DNA of 64,000 nucleotides from Microbacterium binotii (lineage in GTDB: Bacteria; Actinomycetota; Actinomycetes; Actinomycetales; Microbacteriaceae): positions 1 to 64,000 of the forward strand of contig NZ_CP090347.1 in the NCBI RefSeq assembly GCF_021398715.1, given 5' to 3'. Shown here one piece after another: positions 27,558 to 36,750 of the stretch. The notes beneath the pieces are model-generated. The model saw nothing but the letters and a program-made list of their open reading frames with translations. It ran no database searches and was not told the origin of the DNA. The position numbers and the translations under genes were made by a program. Each line of letters opens with the position of its first letter. Within the stretch, counting starts at the first letter, position 1.

Positions 27558-28430
27558 GTGACGAGCGAGAGCTTCGCGAGCAACCGCGAGAACTTCTGCT
27601 ACCGGCATCCCGACCGCCAGAGCTTCGTGCTCTGTCAGCGGTGCCTGCGAACCATCTGTCCTGAGTGTCAGACGCAGGCACCGGTCGGGGTGATCTGTCC
27701 GGAGTGCATGGCAGAGCAGCGACGGGCGGCCACGCCCGCGCAGAAGAAGGCGCAGCGACGGTGGGGCCGGTCGGCGCCCGTTGCGCTCGCTGCGGGCAGC
27801 GGTCGACCGGTCGTGACCTACACGATCATCGCCCTGTGCGCCGCGGTGTTCGTGCTCTCGCTCGGACTCCCCCTCACCCAGTGGCTCGGCTTCAGCGCGG
27901 GCTATCTCTATCCGCAGTTCACCGGCGAGTTCCAGCCGTGGCGACTGCTCACGGCGAGCCTCGTGCACTCGGGCTTCTGGCACGTCGGTCTGAACATGCT
28001 CACGCTGTGGATGATCGGACGCATCCTGGAGCCCGTGCTCGGCAGCGCCCGATTCCTCACGCTGTATCTGATCAGTGCGCTCGGCGGGTCCGTCCTCGTC
28101 GACCTCATCGCTCGCGACTCGTTCGTGGTGGGCGCCTCAGGGGCGATCTTCGGGCTCTTCGGTGCGCTCATGGTCATCGCGCGCCGGTTGGGCAACGACA
28201 TCACCGGCATCATCATCGTGCTGGCGATCAACCTCGTGATCGGCTTCGTCCCCGGCTTCAACATCTCGTGGCAGGCGCACGTCGGCGGCCTGGTCGCCGG
28301 AGCGGTCGTCGGGCTCATCTACGTCACGACGCGAGAGCGTCGGCGTCGCGCGCTTCAGATCGCGCTACTGAGCGGCTGGAGCGTCGTCCTCATCGGACTG
28401 CTTGCCCTCGCCCCCGCGATCTGGGTGTGA
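27558..28430 (+). CDS. Rhomboid-family intramembrane serine protease
   Basis: Rhomboids cleave membrane proteins within the bilayer. The 290-aa protein has an N-terminal Cys-rich B-box-like zinc region (Cys pairs CQRC, CPEC and CPEC, about residues 14-55) and then six to seven transmembrane helices. The catalytic dyad is present: Ser194 in GASGAIFG and His241 in WQAHVGG. A GTG start is used 13 nt after ppiA. The substrate is unknown. Confidence 0.92.
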   Translation: MTSESFASNRENFCYRHPDRQSFVLCQRCLRTICPECQTQAPVGVICPECMAEQRRAATPAQKKAQRRWGRSAPVALAAGSGRPVVTYTIIALCAAVFVLSLGLPLTQWLGFSAGYLYPQFTGEFQPWRLLTASLVHSGFWHVGLNMLTLWMIGRILEPVLGSARFLTLYLISALGGSVLVDLIARDSFVVGASGAIFGLFGALMVIARRLGNDITGIIIVLAINLVIGFVPGFNISWQAHVGGLVAGAVVGLIYVTTRERRRRALQIALLSGWSVVLIGLLALAPAIWV

Positions 28431-28439
28431 CCGCGAGAG

Positions 28440-28448
28440 TTATCCACA
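28440..28448 (+). promoter_or_regulatory. DnaA box between the rhomboid gene and crgA
   Basis: An exact TTATCCACA lies in the short gap of two convergent genes. Just after it, TTCATCC and GGATGAA (about 28451-28472) can pair as a hairpin, possibly a shared terminator. Confidence 0.5.
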
Positions 28449-28504
28449 GTTTCATCCACACGTGGGGATGAATCACACGGATGTAATTCGGTGGCGCTGA
28501 GCCG

Positions 28505-28741
28505 TCAGCGCCACCGAGTGGTCATGAGGAAGCCCACGAAGGCGATCCCGAAGCCGATCACGAGGTTCCAGGCCTCGATGCCCGGGATGGGGAACTGCAT
28601 CCCGCTGAGGTAGAACACGAGAACCCACACGAGTCCCACGAGCATGAGACCGATCATGATGGGCTTGAACCACACGGGGTTGGGAGCCGGCTCACCGGCG
28701 CCAGCGGGGGTGAGGTCCTCGTCGTTGTCGGAGCGTGCCAT
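28505..28741 (-). CDS. crgA: Cell division protein CrgA
   Basis: CrgA is a small actinobacterial divisome protein that coordinates FtsZ and the peptidoglycan synthases. The 78-aa protein starts MARSDNDEDLTPAG, then NPVWFKPIMIGLMLVGLVWVLVFYLSG, and has two transmembrane segments ending in GFLMTTRWR, the family ending. The ATG at 28741 is preferred over a GTG two codons upstream. Its location near sortase, pknB and pbpA is conserved. Confidence 0.93.
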   Translation of the reverse strand: MARSDNDEDLTPAGAGEPAPNPVWFKPIMIGLMLVGLVWVLVFYLSGMQFPIPGIEAWNLVIGFGIAFVGFLMTTRWR

Positions 28742-28796
28742 GTGCACATTCTAGGGGTCAGGCTTCTGCGTCACCTGCGACAGTTAGACTCCCCTT

Positions 28797-29585
28797 GTGA
28801 CCGACACCCCGCCTGCCGCCACGCGGCGTTCGCGCCGGAGCGCGACGCCGCCGCGCCGTCGGATCAGCGTGCTCGGGGTGATCGGAGAGATCTTCATCAC
28901 CGTCGGGGTGCTGGCCTTCCTCTACGTCGGCTGGCAGCTGTGGGTCGGTGACTGGATCCAGGGACAGCAGAACAACGCGGCCGGCCAGGCGATCGCCGAG
29001 CAGTGGGCGCAGAACTACGTGCCGTCGACGCCTTCTCCGTCGACCAGTGAGTCGAGCACCCCCGACGTGAGCACCGCCGAGCCGATCGTCCTCCCGGATG
29101 CCTCCAGCGGTGAAGTCTTCGGCATCATGCACATCCCGCGCTTCGGACCGGACTACGCCGTGCAGATCGCCGGCGGCGTCGGCCGCTCGGAGAGCCTGGA
29201 TCTCGGCGCGATCGGTCACTACTCCAGCACGCAGATGCCGGGCGCCGTCGGCAACTTCGCCGTCGCCGCCCACCGCGGCAGCCACGGTGCACCCTTCATG
29301 AATCTGCCGGACCTGCACGTGGGCGATGCGATCGTCATCCAGACGCAGGACGGCTGGTACACCTACCGCTACCGCAGCATGGAGTACGTGACCCCCGATT
29401 CCGTCGACGTGCTGCTGCCCGTGCCGCGGGAACAGGGGGTGGAGGCGAACGGACGCTATCTGACGATGACGACCTGCAGTCCGCGCTACGGGTTCTCGGA
29501 GCGTCTCGTGGCGTACGCCGTCTTCGAGTCCTTCACGCCCGGAGCCGACGGCGCGCCGGCATCCCTGAGCGAGGCGGTGACCTGA
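28797..29585 (+). CDS. Class E sortase
   Basis: A membrane-bound transpeptidase that anchors sorted proteins to the wall. The 262-aa protein has a basic N-terminus, one transmembrane segment (about residues 24-46), a Ser/Thr/Pro linker and a C-terminal sortase domain. Catalytic residues are His159 (AAHRG), Cys227 in TTCSPRYGFSER and Arg236. The TTCSPR context is typical of class E enzymes. A GTG start is used. It is coupled to the next small gene by TGATG. Confidence 0.92.
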   Translation: MTDTPPAATRRSRRSATPPRRRISVLGVIGEIFITVGVLAFLYVGWQLWVGDWIQGQQNNAAGQAIAEQWAQNYVPSTPSPSTSESSTPDVSTAEPIVLPDASSGEVFGIMHIPRFGPDYAVQIAGGVGRSESLDLGAIGHYSSTQMPGAVGNFAVAAHRGSHGAPFMNLPDLHVGDAIVIQTQDGWYTYRYRSMEYVTPDSVDVLLPVPREQGVEANGRYLTMTTCSPRYGFSERLVAYAVFESFTPGADGAPASLSEAVT

Positions 29586-29740
29586 TGTACGCAGCGTTCT
29601 GGCGCATCCTTCCCGGCCCCTGGTGGCTCCGACTGCTCATCGTCCTGGTCGTCGCGGCGGCTGTTCTCTACGGGCTCTTCTGGTACGTCTTCCCGTGGAT
29701 CTCGTCGATTGTCGACCCGCAGGAGTCGACCGTCCAGTGA
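29585..29740 (+). CDS. Small membrane protein (51 aa)
   Basis: A short gene lying exactly between sortase and pabA, overlapping both: TGATG with the sortase stop and GTGA with the pabA start. The product begins MYAAFWRILPGPWWLRLLI and has one strong transmembrane segment (about residues 14-37), ending DPQESTVQ. Its tight coupling on both sides and clean hydrophobic profile support a real gene. The function is unknown. Confidence 0.75.
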   Translation: MYAAFWRILPGPWWLRLLIVLVVAAAVLYGLFWYVFPWISSIVDPQESTVQ

Positions 29741-30396
29741 CGGCAGCACGCGTGCTGGTCGTGGACAACCACGACAGTTTCGTCCACACGCTGGTGGGCT
29801 ACCTGCGCGAGCTCGGGGCCGACACGGTCATGCGCGAGGCCGACGAGATCGACGCGGATGCGGCGACCACCGCCCTCGTGGGCTTCGACGGAGTCCTGGT
29901 CTCACCCGGGCCCGGGACGCCAGAGCGCGCCGGATCCTCGCTCGCCGTCGTGGCGGCCGCGGCAGAGACACAGACGCCTCTGCTGGGCGTCTGTCTCGGA
30001 CATCAGGCGCTGGCGATGGCGTTCGGCGCGCGCGTCGTGCAGGCTCCCGAGCTCATGCACGGGATGACGTCGCCGATCGTCCACGACGGGAGCGGCATCC
30101 TCCAGGGTCTGCCCTCTCCCTTCTCCGCGGCCCGCTATCACTCCCTCGCGGTCGCAGCGGAGACGATCCCGGACGTGCTCCGCGTCACCGCTCGCACCCC
30201 GGAGGGCACGGTGATGGCGCTCGAACACCGCCATCTGCCGCTGAGCGGGGTGCAGTTCCACCCCGAGAGCGTGCTGACCGAGTACGGCTATCGCATGCTC
30301 GCCACCTGGCTGACCGGGATCGGGGCCGAGGATGCGCCGTCTCGTGCGCTGACGCTCACCCCCCACCGCGGGACGAGCACTCAGCCGGCGCAGTAG
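29737..30396 (+). CDS. pabA: Glutamine amidotransferase, aminodeoxychorismate/anthranilate synthase component II
   Basis: It supplies ammonia from glutamine for chorismate amination in folate or tryptophan synthesis. The class I glutaminase domain has Cys86 in GVCLGHQALA, and the His-Glu pair in GVQFHPESVLTEYG. The start is GTG at 29737 (VTAARVLVVDNHDSF), giving 219 aa and a 4-nt overlap with the small gene before it. PabA and TrpG cannot be separated by sequence alone, and no component I is adjacent. It overlaps the convergent pknB end by 16 nt. Confidence 0.88.
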   Translation: MTAARVLVVDNHDSFVHTLVGYLRELGADTVMREADEIDADAATTALVGFDGVLVSPGPGTPERAGSSLAVVAAAAETQTPLLGVCLGHQALAMAFGARVVQAPELMHGMTSPIVHDGSGILQGLPSPFSAARYHSLAVAAETIPDVLRVTARTPEGTVMALEHRHLPLSGVQFHPESVLTEYGYRMLATWLTGIGAEDAPSRALTLTPHRGTSTQPAQ

Positions 30397-32090
30397 GTGA
30401 GGGTGATCTCCGAGCGGATGGGCACTTCACCGGGCGCGAGCGACATGACGCGGACGGTCGGGGTCGTGCCGGTCGCCTTACAGCCGGGATCGGCGCTCGG
30501 AACGACGCTCAGTCCCAGTGCCTCGAGGTCGCGTGTCGCGGCATCGATCGTGTAACCGGTGACATCGTTCAGAACCACGCGACCGCTTGCGACGCGCAGG
30601 TTGACGGTCGTTCCGACCGGGATCTCGACTCCCGCCGTCACATCGCCGGATGCGGTGCTCGCGCTGAGCACTTCGCCGGCGGGTGCCTTCGCGTCGTTCA
30701 CCGGGGTGATCGTCCCGACGGCGAGACCCGCTGCGGTGAGCGCTTGGCGGGCGTCGGTCTCGTTGAGCCCGACGATCGTCGGAGCGGCGACGCTCTCCTT
30801 GCCTGTCGAGACGTAGAGCTTGATGGTCTGCCCGACCTGCACCGAATCGCCCGCTGCGGGTTCGCTGCGTACGACGCTGCCTTCGGTGATCCGATCGTCG
30901 GCCACGGGAACTCGATCCGACAGGAGGTCCTGCTCCTCGAGCACGTCGACGGCCTGGTCATAGGTCATCGTCGTGAGGTCCGGCACGATGCGCGCGCTGT
31001 CGGGCACGGCATCGCCGGGACGGATGGTCACGACCCAGAACAGCACGGACACGAGCAGAACGGCGAGCACCGCGACACCGGACCAGATCCAGGCGACGGG
31101 AGGCCCCGCCTGCGTCCGGCGCATCGTCGTGTCCGTCGACAGCTGCCTGAGCGACCGGGCGGTCTCGGCGGCCTGACGGGGGTTCGCGCCGTAAAGCTCG
31201 CTCGTGAGCGCTCCGAGCTGGCGCTTGCTGGGGGCCTTGCCACCCACGGCGTCCGAGAGCGCGGCACGGAAGGAGGCCGCATCCTGGAATCGCTGGAACG
31301 GATCCTTCGCGAGGGCGCGCATCACGAGAGCGTCGAGACCGCGAGGGATGCTCTCGGTGTGCTCGCTGGGGGGGACCGGCGTCTCGCTGACGTGCTGGTA
31401 GGCGACGGCGACCGGGGTCTCGCCGCGGAAGGGAGGTCGACCGGTCAGCAGCTCGTACAGGACGACACCGGTCGAATAGAGGTCCGCGCGCGCATCCACC
31501 GGTTCGCCCTTGGCCTGCTCAGGCGAGAAGTAGGCGGCGGTACCGATGATGGCGGTCGTCTCGGCGACCGTCGAAGAGGAGTCGGACACCGCGCGCGCGA
31601 TGCCGAAGTCCATGACCTTGACCTGGCCCGCGGCCGTCACCATGACGTTGCCGGGCTTGATGTCGCGGTGCACGACGCCCGCGCGATGCGAGTACTCGAG
31701 GGCCTCGAGGATGCCGTCGACGTAGCGCACCGCATCGGTCACAGGCACGTCGCCGCCGGCGATGATGTCCTTCAGGAGCTCGCCGTTGACGAGCTCCATG
31801 ACGATGAACGGAACGGGGTGCACGACGCCGTCGGGGGTCGTCTCGGTGTCCTCGCCGGCATCGAAGACCCGCACGATGGTCGGGTGCGACATCCGCGAGG
31901 CGGCCTGCGCCTCCAGCCGGAAACGCGTGCGGAAAGCCGCGTCGTCGGCGAGCTCGCGGCGGAGGATCTTGAGCGCGACCTCGCGGTCGAGGGTCAGGTC
32001 GTAGCCTCGGTACACACTCGCCATGCCCCCGCGACCGATGAGCTCATCGACACGATAGCGACCGGCGAGTACGCGTGGATCATCTGACAC
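30381..32090 (-). CDS. pknB: Ser/Thr protein kinase with PASTA domains (PknB-type)
   Basis: A transmembrane kinase controlling growth and division. The cytoplasmic kinase domain (about residues 10-275) has GRGGMASVYRG, HRDIKPGN and VMDFGIAR. There is a transmembrane helix at about 334-354 and then three extracellular PASTA repeats to the C-terminus, which bind muropeptides in the family. The GTG at 32090 is chosen for its AGGGAG ribosome-binding site, giving 569 aa; an upstream in-frame ATG adds nine unlikely residues. It is the last gene of the leftward wall operon. Confidence 0.93.
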   Translation of the reverse strand: MSDDPRVLAGRYRVDELIGRGGMASVYRGYDLTLDREVALKILRRELADDAAFRTRFRLEAQAASRMSHPTIVRVFDAGEDTETTPDGVVHPVPFIVMELVNGELLKDIIAGGDVPVTDAVRYVDGILEALEYSHRAGVVHRDIKPGNVMVTAAGQVKVMDFGIARAVSDSSSTVAETTAIIGTAAYFSPEQAKGEPVDARADLYSTGVVLYELLTGRPPFRGETPVAVAYQHVSETPVPPSEHTESIPRGLDALVMRALAKDPFQRFQDAASFRAALSDAVGGKAPSKRQLGALTSELYGANPRQAAETARSLRQLSTDTTMRRTQAGPPVAWIWSGVAVLAVLLVSVLFWVVTIRPGDAVPDSARIVPDLTTMTYDQAVDVLEEQDLLSDRVPVADDRITEGSVVRSEPAAGDSVQVGQTIKLYVSTGKESVAAPTIVGLNETDARQALTAAGLAVGTITPVNDAKAPAGEVLSASTASGDVTAGVEIPVGTTVNLRVASGRVVLNDVTGYTIDAATRDLEALGLSVVPSADPGCKATGTTPTVRVMSLAPGEVPIRSEITLTYCAG

Positions 32091-32168
32091 GGCGACTCCC
32101 TGGGTGCAACAGATCAAAGCCTAACCGACCCGCCCTGGCAGTATCCGGGGCGAGTCGGCGGCTCGTGC

Positions 32169-33914
32169 TCAGTTCCCGCCCAGGAGGGGATTGGTGGTGG
32201 CCGACGGCAACGGCGACGAAGACTGCACGTTGGCCTGAGCCTGCGGCGACGTCTCGGAGTTGCGCGTCGTGCCGTCGCCCGAGCCGGAGCAGGTCACGGT
32301 GTAGCTGACGATGAGTGCCTGCCCGGTGTTCGTCCCGACCTCGAGAGGGATCGGACGCTGGTTGGGTCCGGCAGCGGCCGTGGACTGGCCGGTCGAGGTG
32401 AAGATGCCGTTGACCGCCGTGAAGTTGTAGCTGACCACCGATCCCGTGCCCGACGGACAGGTGAAGCCGTCCCAGTTGATCTGCACGGTGGAGCCGGCGG
32501 TCACGGTCGCGGCCTTCTGACCGTTGACCTCGATGCGGGGTTCGGTGGGGGCGCCGATCGGAGTCTGGTCGGCGTAGACCGTCAGGGTGAGCTGCGAACC
32601 CTCGGGCGCGTTGCCGGTCGGGCTCACGCTGTACACCAGACCGACCTGGTCGGGGCTCGGGGCGGGGTTGCCCGGCGTGCAGGAGGCCTGGAGTCCAGCC
32701 TGCTGGGCGATCCCCGTCGCCTCATCACACGTCTTGCCCACCAGGTCGAGCGCCGCGACATCCACGGTCGTGGTGGTCGGCGTCGGAGTGGACGGCGGGG
32801 TCGACACCGTCGTCCGCGTGCTCGTCTCCGTCGGTCCGGCATCGGGATTCTGGTTGCCGAAGATCGCCCAGAGGGTGCCGCCCAGCACGATCAGCAGCAG
32901 GACGATGAGGGCGACGAGCGGCCACGTCCAGGGACTGCGCTTGCGGCCCGCCGGCTCGGCCACGGGCGATGCGGCGGTCGTGGCGCTCAGCAGTTGCGTG
33001 GCTGCCTGCGTCTCTCCGACGCCGAGCAGCTGGGTCGCATCGTCCGCGCCCACGGCGCCGCCGATGGCGGGCACCGCCACCGTCGCGGCCGTCACGTCGC
33101 CGCGGCGCAGGGCGCTGGCGGCGCGCGCGACGGCAGCCGCGGACGCCGGCCGCTCCTCGGGCTTCTTGGCGATCATCGCCATGACGAGGTTCTGCACGGG
33201 AACCGCGACGGTGGGAGGCAGCGGCGGCGGCTGTTCGTTGATCTGCGCCATCGCGATCGCCACCTGCGACTCGCCAGTGAAGGGGCGCTTTCCCGCAAGG
33301 CACTCGTACGCGACGATGCCGAGCGAGTAGATGTCGGTCGCAGGGGATGCGGGGTGCCCTGACGCCTGCTCGGGCGAAAGGTACTGCACGGTGCCCATGA
33401 CCTGACCGGTCGCCGTCAGCGGAACCTGGTCGGCGATGCGCGCGATCCCGAAATCGGTGATCTTGACACGACCGTCGGGCGTGATGAGGAGGTTGCCCGG
33501 CTTGATGTCGCGGTGCACGAGGCCTGCGGCGTGCGCGGCCTGGAGGGCGGATGCGGTCTGCGCCACGATGTCGAGCGTCTTGTCCGTCGACAGCGACCCC
33601 TCGCGCTCGAGGATCGTGGAGAGGGCCTCGCCGGGCACGAGCTCCATGACGAGGAAGGCAGAGCCGTTCTCCTCGCCGTAGTCGAAGACGCTGGCGATCC
33701 CCTCGTGGTTCACGAGTGCGGCGTGGCGCGCCTCGGCGCGGAACCGCTCGAGGAACCCGGGGTCCCCCATGTACTCGTCCTTGAGGATCTTGATCGCCAC
33801 CGTGCGCCCGATGACGTGGTCAGTGGCTTCCCAGACCTCGCCCATACCGCCGATGGCGATGCGCGAATCCAGCTCGTAACGCCCACCGAACGTCGCTCCC
33901 TGTGTCGGCCTCAT
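32169..33914 (-). CDS. pknA: Ser/Thr protein kinase (PknA-like, PASTA-bearing)
   Basis: The second kinase of the operon (581 aa). The kinase domain holds VHRDIKPGN and ITDFGIAR. A Pro-rich juxtamembrane stretch leads to a transmembrane helix (about residues 326-351) and a Thr/Pro-rich linker. Outside the membrane there is at least one PASTA-like unit (DLVGKTCDEATGIAQQAG) and a further domain ending PLLGGN. M. tuberculosis PknA lacks such an ectodomain, so the symbol rests on position. The start overlaps the pbpA stop by 4 nt. Confidence 0.88.
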   Translation of the reverse strand: MRPTQGATFGGRYELDSRIAIGGMGEVWEATDHVIGRTVAIKILKDEYMGDPGFLERFRAEARHAALVNHEGIASVFDYGEENGSAFLVMELVPGEALSTILEREGSLSTDKTLDIVAQTASALQAAHAAGLVHRDIKPGNLLITPDGRVKITDFGIARIADQVPLTATGQVMGTVQYLSPEQASGHPASPATDIYSLGIVAYECLAGKRPFTGESQVAIAMAQINEQPPPLPPTVAVPVQNLVMAMIAKKPEERPASAAAVARAASALRRGDVTAATVAVPAIGGAVGADDATQLLGVGETQAATQLLSATTAASPVAEPAGRKRSPWTWPLVALIVLLLIVLGGTLWAIFGNQNPDAGPTETSTRTTVSTPPSTPTPTTTTVDVAALDLVGKTCDEATGIAQQAGLQASCTPGNPAPSPDQVGLVYSVSPTGNAPEGSQLTLTVYADQTPIGAPTEPRIEVNGQKAATVTAGSTVQINWDGFTCPSGTGSVVSYNFTAVNGIFTSTGQSTAAAGPNQRPIPLEVGTNTGQALIVSYTVTCSGSGDGTTRNSETSPQAQANVQSSSPLPSATTNPLLGGN

Positions 33915-35371
33915 CGTCCCAGCACCGCCTCCATGACCTTCTTTGCAATGGGCGCTGCGATGGAGTTACCGCTGCCCGACTGACCTTGCCCGCCGCCGTT
34001 CTCGACGACTACTGCGACCGCGACCTCGGGGTCTTCTGCGGGCGCGAACCCGGTGAACCAGAGCGTGTACGGGTTGGACCCGCCGTTCTCCGCCGTCCCC
34101 GTCTTACCGCCCACGTCGACTCCGTCTATTCTTGCATTCGACGCCACGCCGTCACTGACATTGGCGACCATCGCGCTCGCCAGCTGGTCGGCGAGATCCT
34201 CGTTCAGCGCCCGCCCGAACTCGGTCGGCTCGAATTGCTGCTGAACCGACAGATCCGGTCCGATGACCTGGTCCACCATCTGCGGATTCATGACCATCCC
34301 GCCGTTCACGATGCCGGCCGAGACCATGGCCATCTGCAGCGGAGTCGCCCGGACATCGCCCTGACCGAAACCGGTGAGGGCCGTTCTGTCGTCGCTGAGT
34401 GCGGCGGTGGGGTAGACCGACGGTGCGGAGTCCACGGGCGTCGCGAACGAGGTGTTGAAGCCGTACTTCTGCGCCTCGGTGCGGATGGCGTCGTCGCCGA
34501 GCTGCACGGCGAGCTCCGCCATGGGGATGTTGCAGCTGAGGCGCAGGGCGTCGGCGAGGGTCACCGTCTCGCCCGGGCCGCACGCGCCGCCGCCGGCGTT
34601 GCTGATCGAGGTCGAGGTGCCGGGAAGCGTGTAGCTGGCGACATTCGGCAGTGTCGACTGGAGGGTCCAGTCGCCCGAGGCGAGAGCCGCGGAGGCGACG
34701 ACGAGCTTGAACGTGGATCCCGGCGGGTTCATCTTGCCGGCGATGGCGCGGTTCGACATCGGCTGCAGCGCATTGTTGATGAGGTCGTTGTACGACGCCT
34801 GCACTGCGGCGAGGTCGTGCGAGGCGAGCAGGTTGGTGTCGTAGCCGGGCGTCGAGACCATGGCGAGGATGCGGCCGGTCTTCGGCTCGATCGCCACGAC
34901 GGCGCCCTGCAGGTCGCCGAGCGCGTCGTACGCGACCTTCTGCACGTTCGCGTCGACCGAGAGCACCACGTTGGAGCCCTGCGGGGGCTGCCCGGTGAAG
35001 ATCTGCTCGACGCGGGAGAAGAACTGGCCGCCGCCGGTTCCGGAGAGCTCGCGATTCATGGCCTGCTCGATGCCGGTCGCCGACCCCAGCGCCGCGTTGA
35101 TGTATCCCGTCACCGGCGACCACATGTCGGCATCCGTGTAACTGCGCTGCCAGCTGTAGACGTCGCCGCTCGGGCTGGAGGAGGCGATCGCCGCGCCGCT
35201 GGCGATGATCGAGCCCCGCTGGATCTCGTACGAGTCGTAGAGCGCGCGGCGGTTCTCGCCGTTCTCGGCCAGCGTCGATGCCTGGAACACCTGGATGACG
35301 CTGGTCGAACCGAACAGCACGAGGAACATGGCCAGCATCACGAAGCTGAGCCGGCGGACTTCGCGGGTCAT
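33911..35371 (-). CDS. pbpA: Penicillin-binding protein 2 (transpeptidase)
   Basis: A class B penicillin-binding protein that cross-links peptidoglycan. It has an N-terminal signal anchor (RLSFVMLAMFLVLFGSTSVI), a dimerisation domain, and the transpeptidase with STFK near residue 217, SCN in LRLSCNIPMAEL and KTG in GGKTGTAENG near 420. The ATG at 35371 gives 486 aa and a 4-nt ATGA overlap with rodA, so the two are co-translated. The longer upstream frame is antisense-like shadow. Confidence 0.95.
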   Translation of the reverse strand: MTREVRRLSFVMLAMFLVLFGSTSVIQVFQASTLAENGENRRALYDSYEIQRGSIIASGAAIASSSPSGDVYSWQRSYTDADMWSPVTGYINAALGSATGIEQAMNRELSGTGGGQFFSRVEQIFTGQPPQGSNVVLSVDANVQKVAYDALGDLQGAVVAIEPKTGRILAMVSTPGYDTNLLASHDLAAVQASYNDLINNALQPMSNRAIAGKMNPPGSTFKLVVASAALASGDWTLQSTLPNVASYTLPGTSTSISNAGGGACGPGETVTLADALRLSCNIPMAELAVQLGDDAIRTEAQKYGFNTSFATPVDSAPSVYPTAALSDDRTALTGFGQGDVRATPLQMAMVSAGIVNGGMVMNPQMVDQVIGPDLSVQQQFEPTEFGRALNEDLADQLASAMVANVSDGVASNARIDGVDVGGKTGTAENGGSNPYTLWFTGFAPAEDPEVAVAVVVENGGGQGQSGSGNSIAAPIAKKVMEAVLGR

Positions 35372-36750
35372 CCGATCACCACCCTGGGCTGATTGCGCAC
35401 CGCATCCGAGATGCGCAGGATGAGCGCGACGATGATCCAGTTGGCCACGAGGGAGGAACCGCCGGCGGCGAGGAACGGGGTCGTCAGGCCGGTGAGCGGG
35501 ATGACGCGTGTCACACCGCCGACCATGATGAACACCTGCAGGGCGATCGTGAACGACAGGCCCGTCGCGAGGAGCTTGCCGAAGTCGTCCTGCCCGGCGA
35601 CCCCGACGCGGAGTCCCCGGCTCGTGAAGACCATGTACAGACAGAGGATCGCGAAGACGCCGATGAGTCCGATCTCTTCGCCGAGGCTCGGGAAGATGTA
35701 GTCGCTCTGCGCCAGCGGCGTGATCGAGGGGCGGCCCTGTCCGAGGCCGGTGCCGAGAAGGCCGCCGTGCGCCAGACCGAAGATCCCCTGCACGAGCTGG
35801 TAGCTGCCGCCCGTGCGGTCGATGATGTCGGGGTTGAAGGCGTCGAGCCAGTTGGCGAAGCGCCATCCCACGTAGGTCAGCACCTGCGATGCGGCGACGG
35901 CGCCCGCGACGGCGAGCCCCACGCCCAGCAGCACCCAGCCGGTCTTGCCGGTGGCGACGTAGAGCATCGCGACGAACATGCCGAAGATCAGCAGGCCCGT
36001 GCCGAGGTCGCGCTGGAGCACGATGATGCCGAGCGAGATCAGCCAGACGACCAGGATGGGACCCAGGTCGCGGGCGCGCGGCCAGGTGATGCCGAGGAAC
36101 TTCTTGCCGACGGATGTGAGGCTCTCGCGCGTGCGCACCAGATAGCCGGCGAAGAAGATCGCCAATGCGAGCTTGGCCAGCTCACCCGGCTGGAACGAGA
36201 AGAATCCGAGTCTGACCCAGACGTCGGCGTTCTGGTTGGTGCCCAGGCCCGGAACGAAGGGCAGGAGCAGGAGCGCGACGCCGATGAAGCCGGACACGTA
36301 GGTGTAGCGGAACAGCACGCGGTAGTTCCGCAGCAGGAGCACGACGGCGATCGCCGCGGCGATCGCGATCGCCGCCCAGACGATCTGACGCGTGGAGGCG
36401 GCGGCCCACCCCTCGCTGTCGATCTCGATGTCGATGCGGTAGATCATCGCGAGGCCGAGTCCCGTCAACACGGTCGCGATCGGGACCACGAACGGATCGG
36501 CGTCGTGAGCGACGAAGCGCAGCACGATGTGCAGGGCGAGGGCGAGCACGCCGAGCCCGCCGGAGTAGTACAGGAAGCTCGGGTCGATCGCCCCCTTCGC
36601 CCCCAGCTGCACGAGTGCGACGGCTGCGCCGTTGATCGCCAGGGCGAACAGCAGCAGTCCGAGCTCGCGGTTGCGCTGCTTCTGCGGCATGCGGATGCGG
36701 CGCAGCGCACGCAGGACGGAGGTGTCGGTCGCGGGGGCTTCGGCGGTCAT
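35368..36750 (-). CDS. rodA: RodA/FtsW-type peptidoglycan glycosyltransferase
   Basis: A SEDS-family polymerase of peptidoglycan strands, partner of PbpA. The 460-aa protein has about eleven transmembrane helices. The conserved SEDS segments are visible: LGTNQNADVWVRLGFFSFQPGELAKLAL and QRDLGTGLLIFGMF, and later SYQLVQGIFGLAHGGLLGTGLGQG. The ATG at 36750 joins the pstP stop with a TGATG overlap. Confidence 0.95.
   Translation of the reverse strand: MTAEAPATDTSVLRALRRIRMPQKQRNRELGLLLFALAINGAAVALVQLGAKGAIDPSFLYYSGGLGVLALALHIVLRFVAHDADPFVVPIATVLTGLGLAMIYRIDIEIDSEGWAAASTRQIVWAAIAIAAAIAVVLLLRNYRVLFRYTYVSGFIGVALLLLPFVPGLGTNQNADVWVRLGFFSFQPGELAKLALAIFFAGYLVRTRESLTSVGKKFLGITWPRARDLGPILVVWLISLGIIVLQRDLGTGLLIFGMFVAMLYVATGKTGWVLLGVGLAVAGAVAASQVLTYVGWRFANWLDAFNPDIIDRTGGSYQLVQGIFGLAHGGLLGTGLGQGRPSITPLAQSDYIFPSLGEEIGLIGVFAILCLYMVFTSRGLRVGVAGQDDFGKLLATGLSFTIALQVFIMVGGVTRVIPLTGLTTPFLAAGGSSLVANWIIVALILRISDAVRNQPRVVIG

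Noticed and set aside
29709..32087. 792-codon open frame antisense to pknB
   Set aside because: Runs through pabA on the same strand in another frame and through pknB on the opposite strand. Composition is Arg/Gly/Asp-rich and shows no family.
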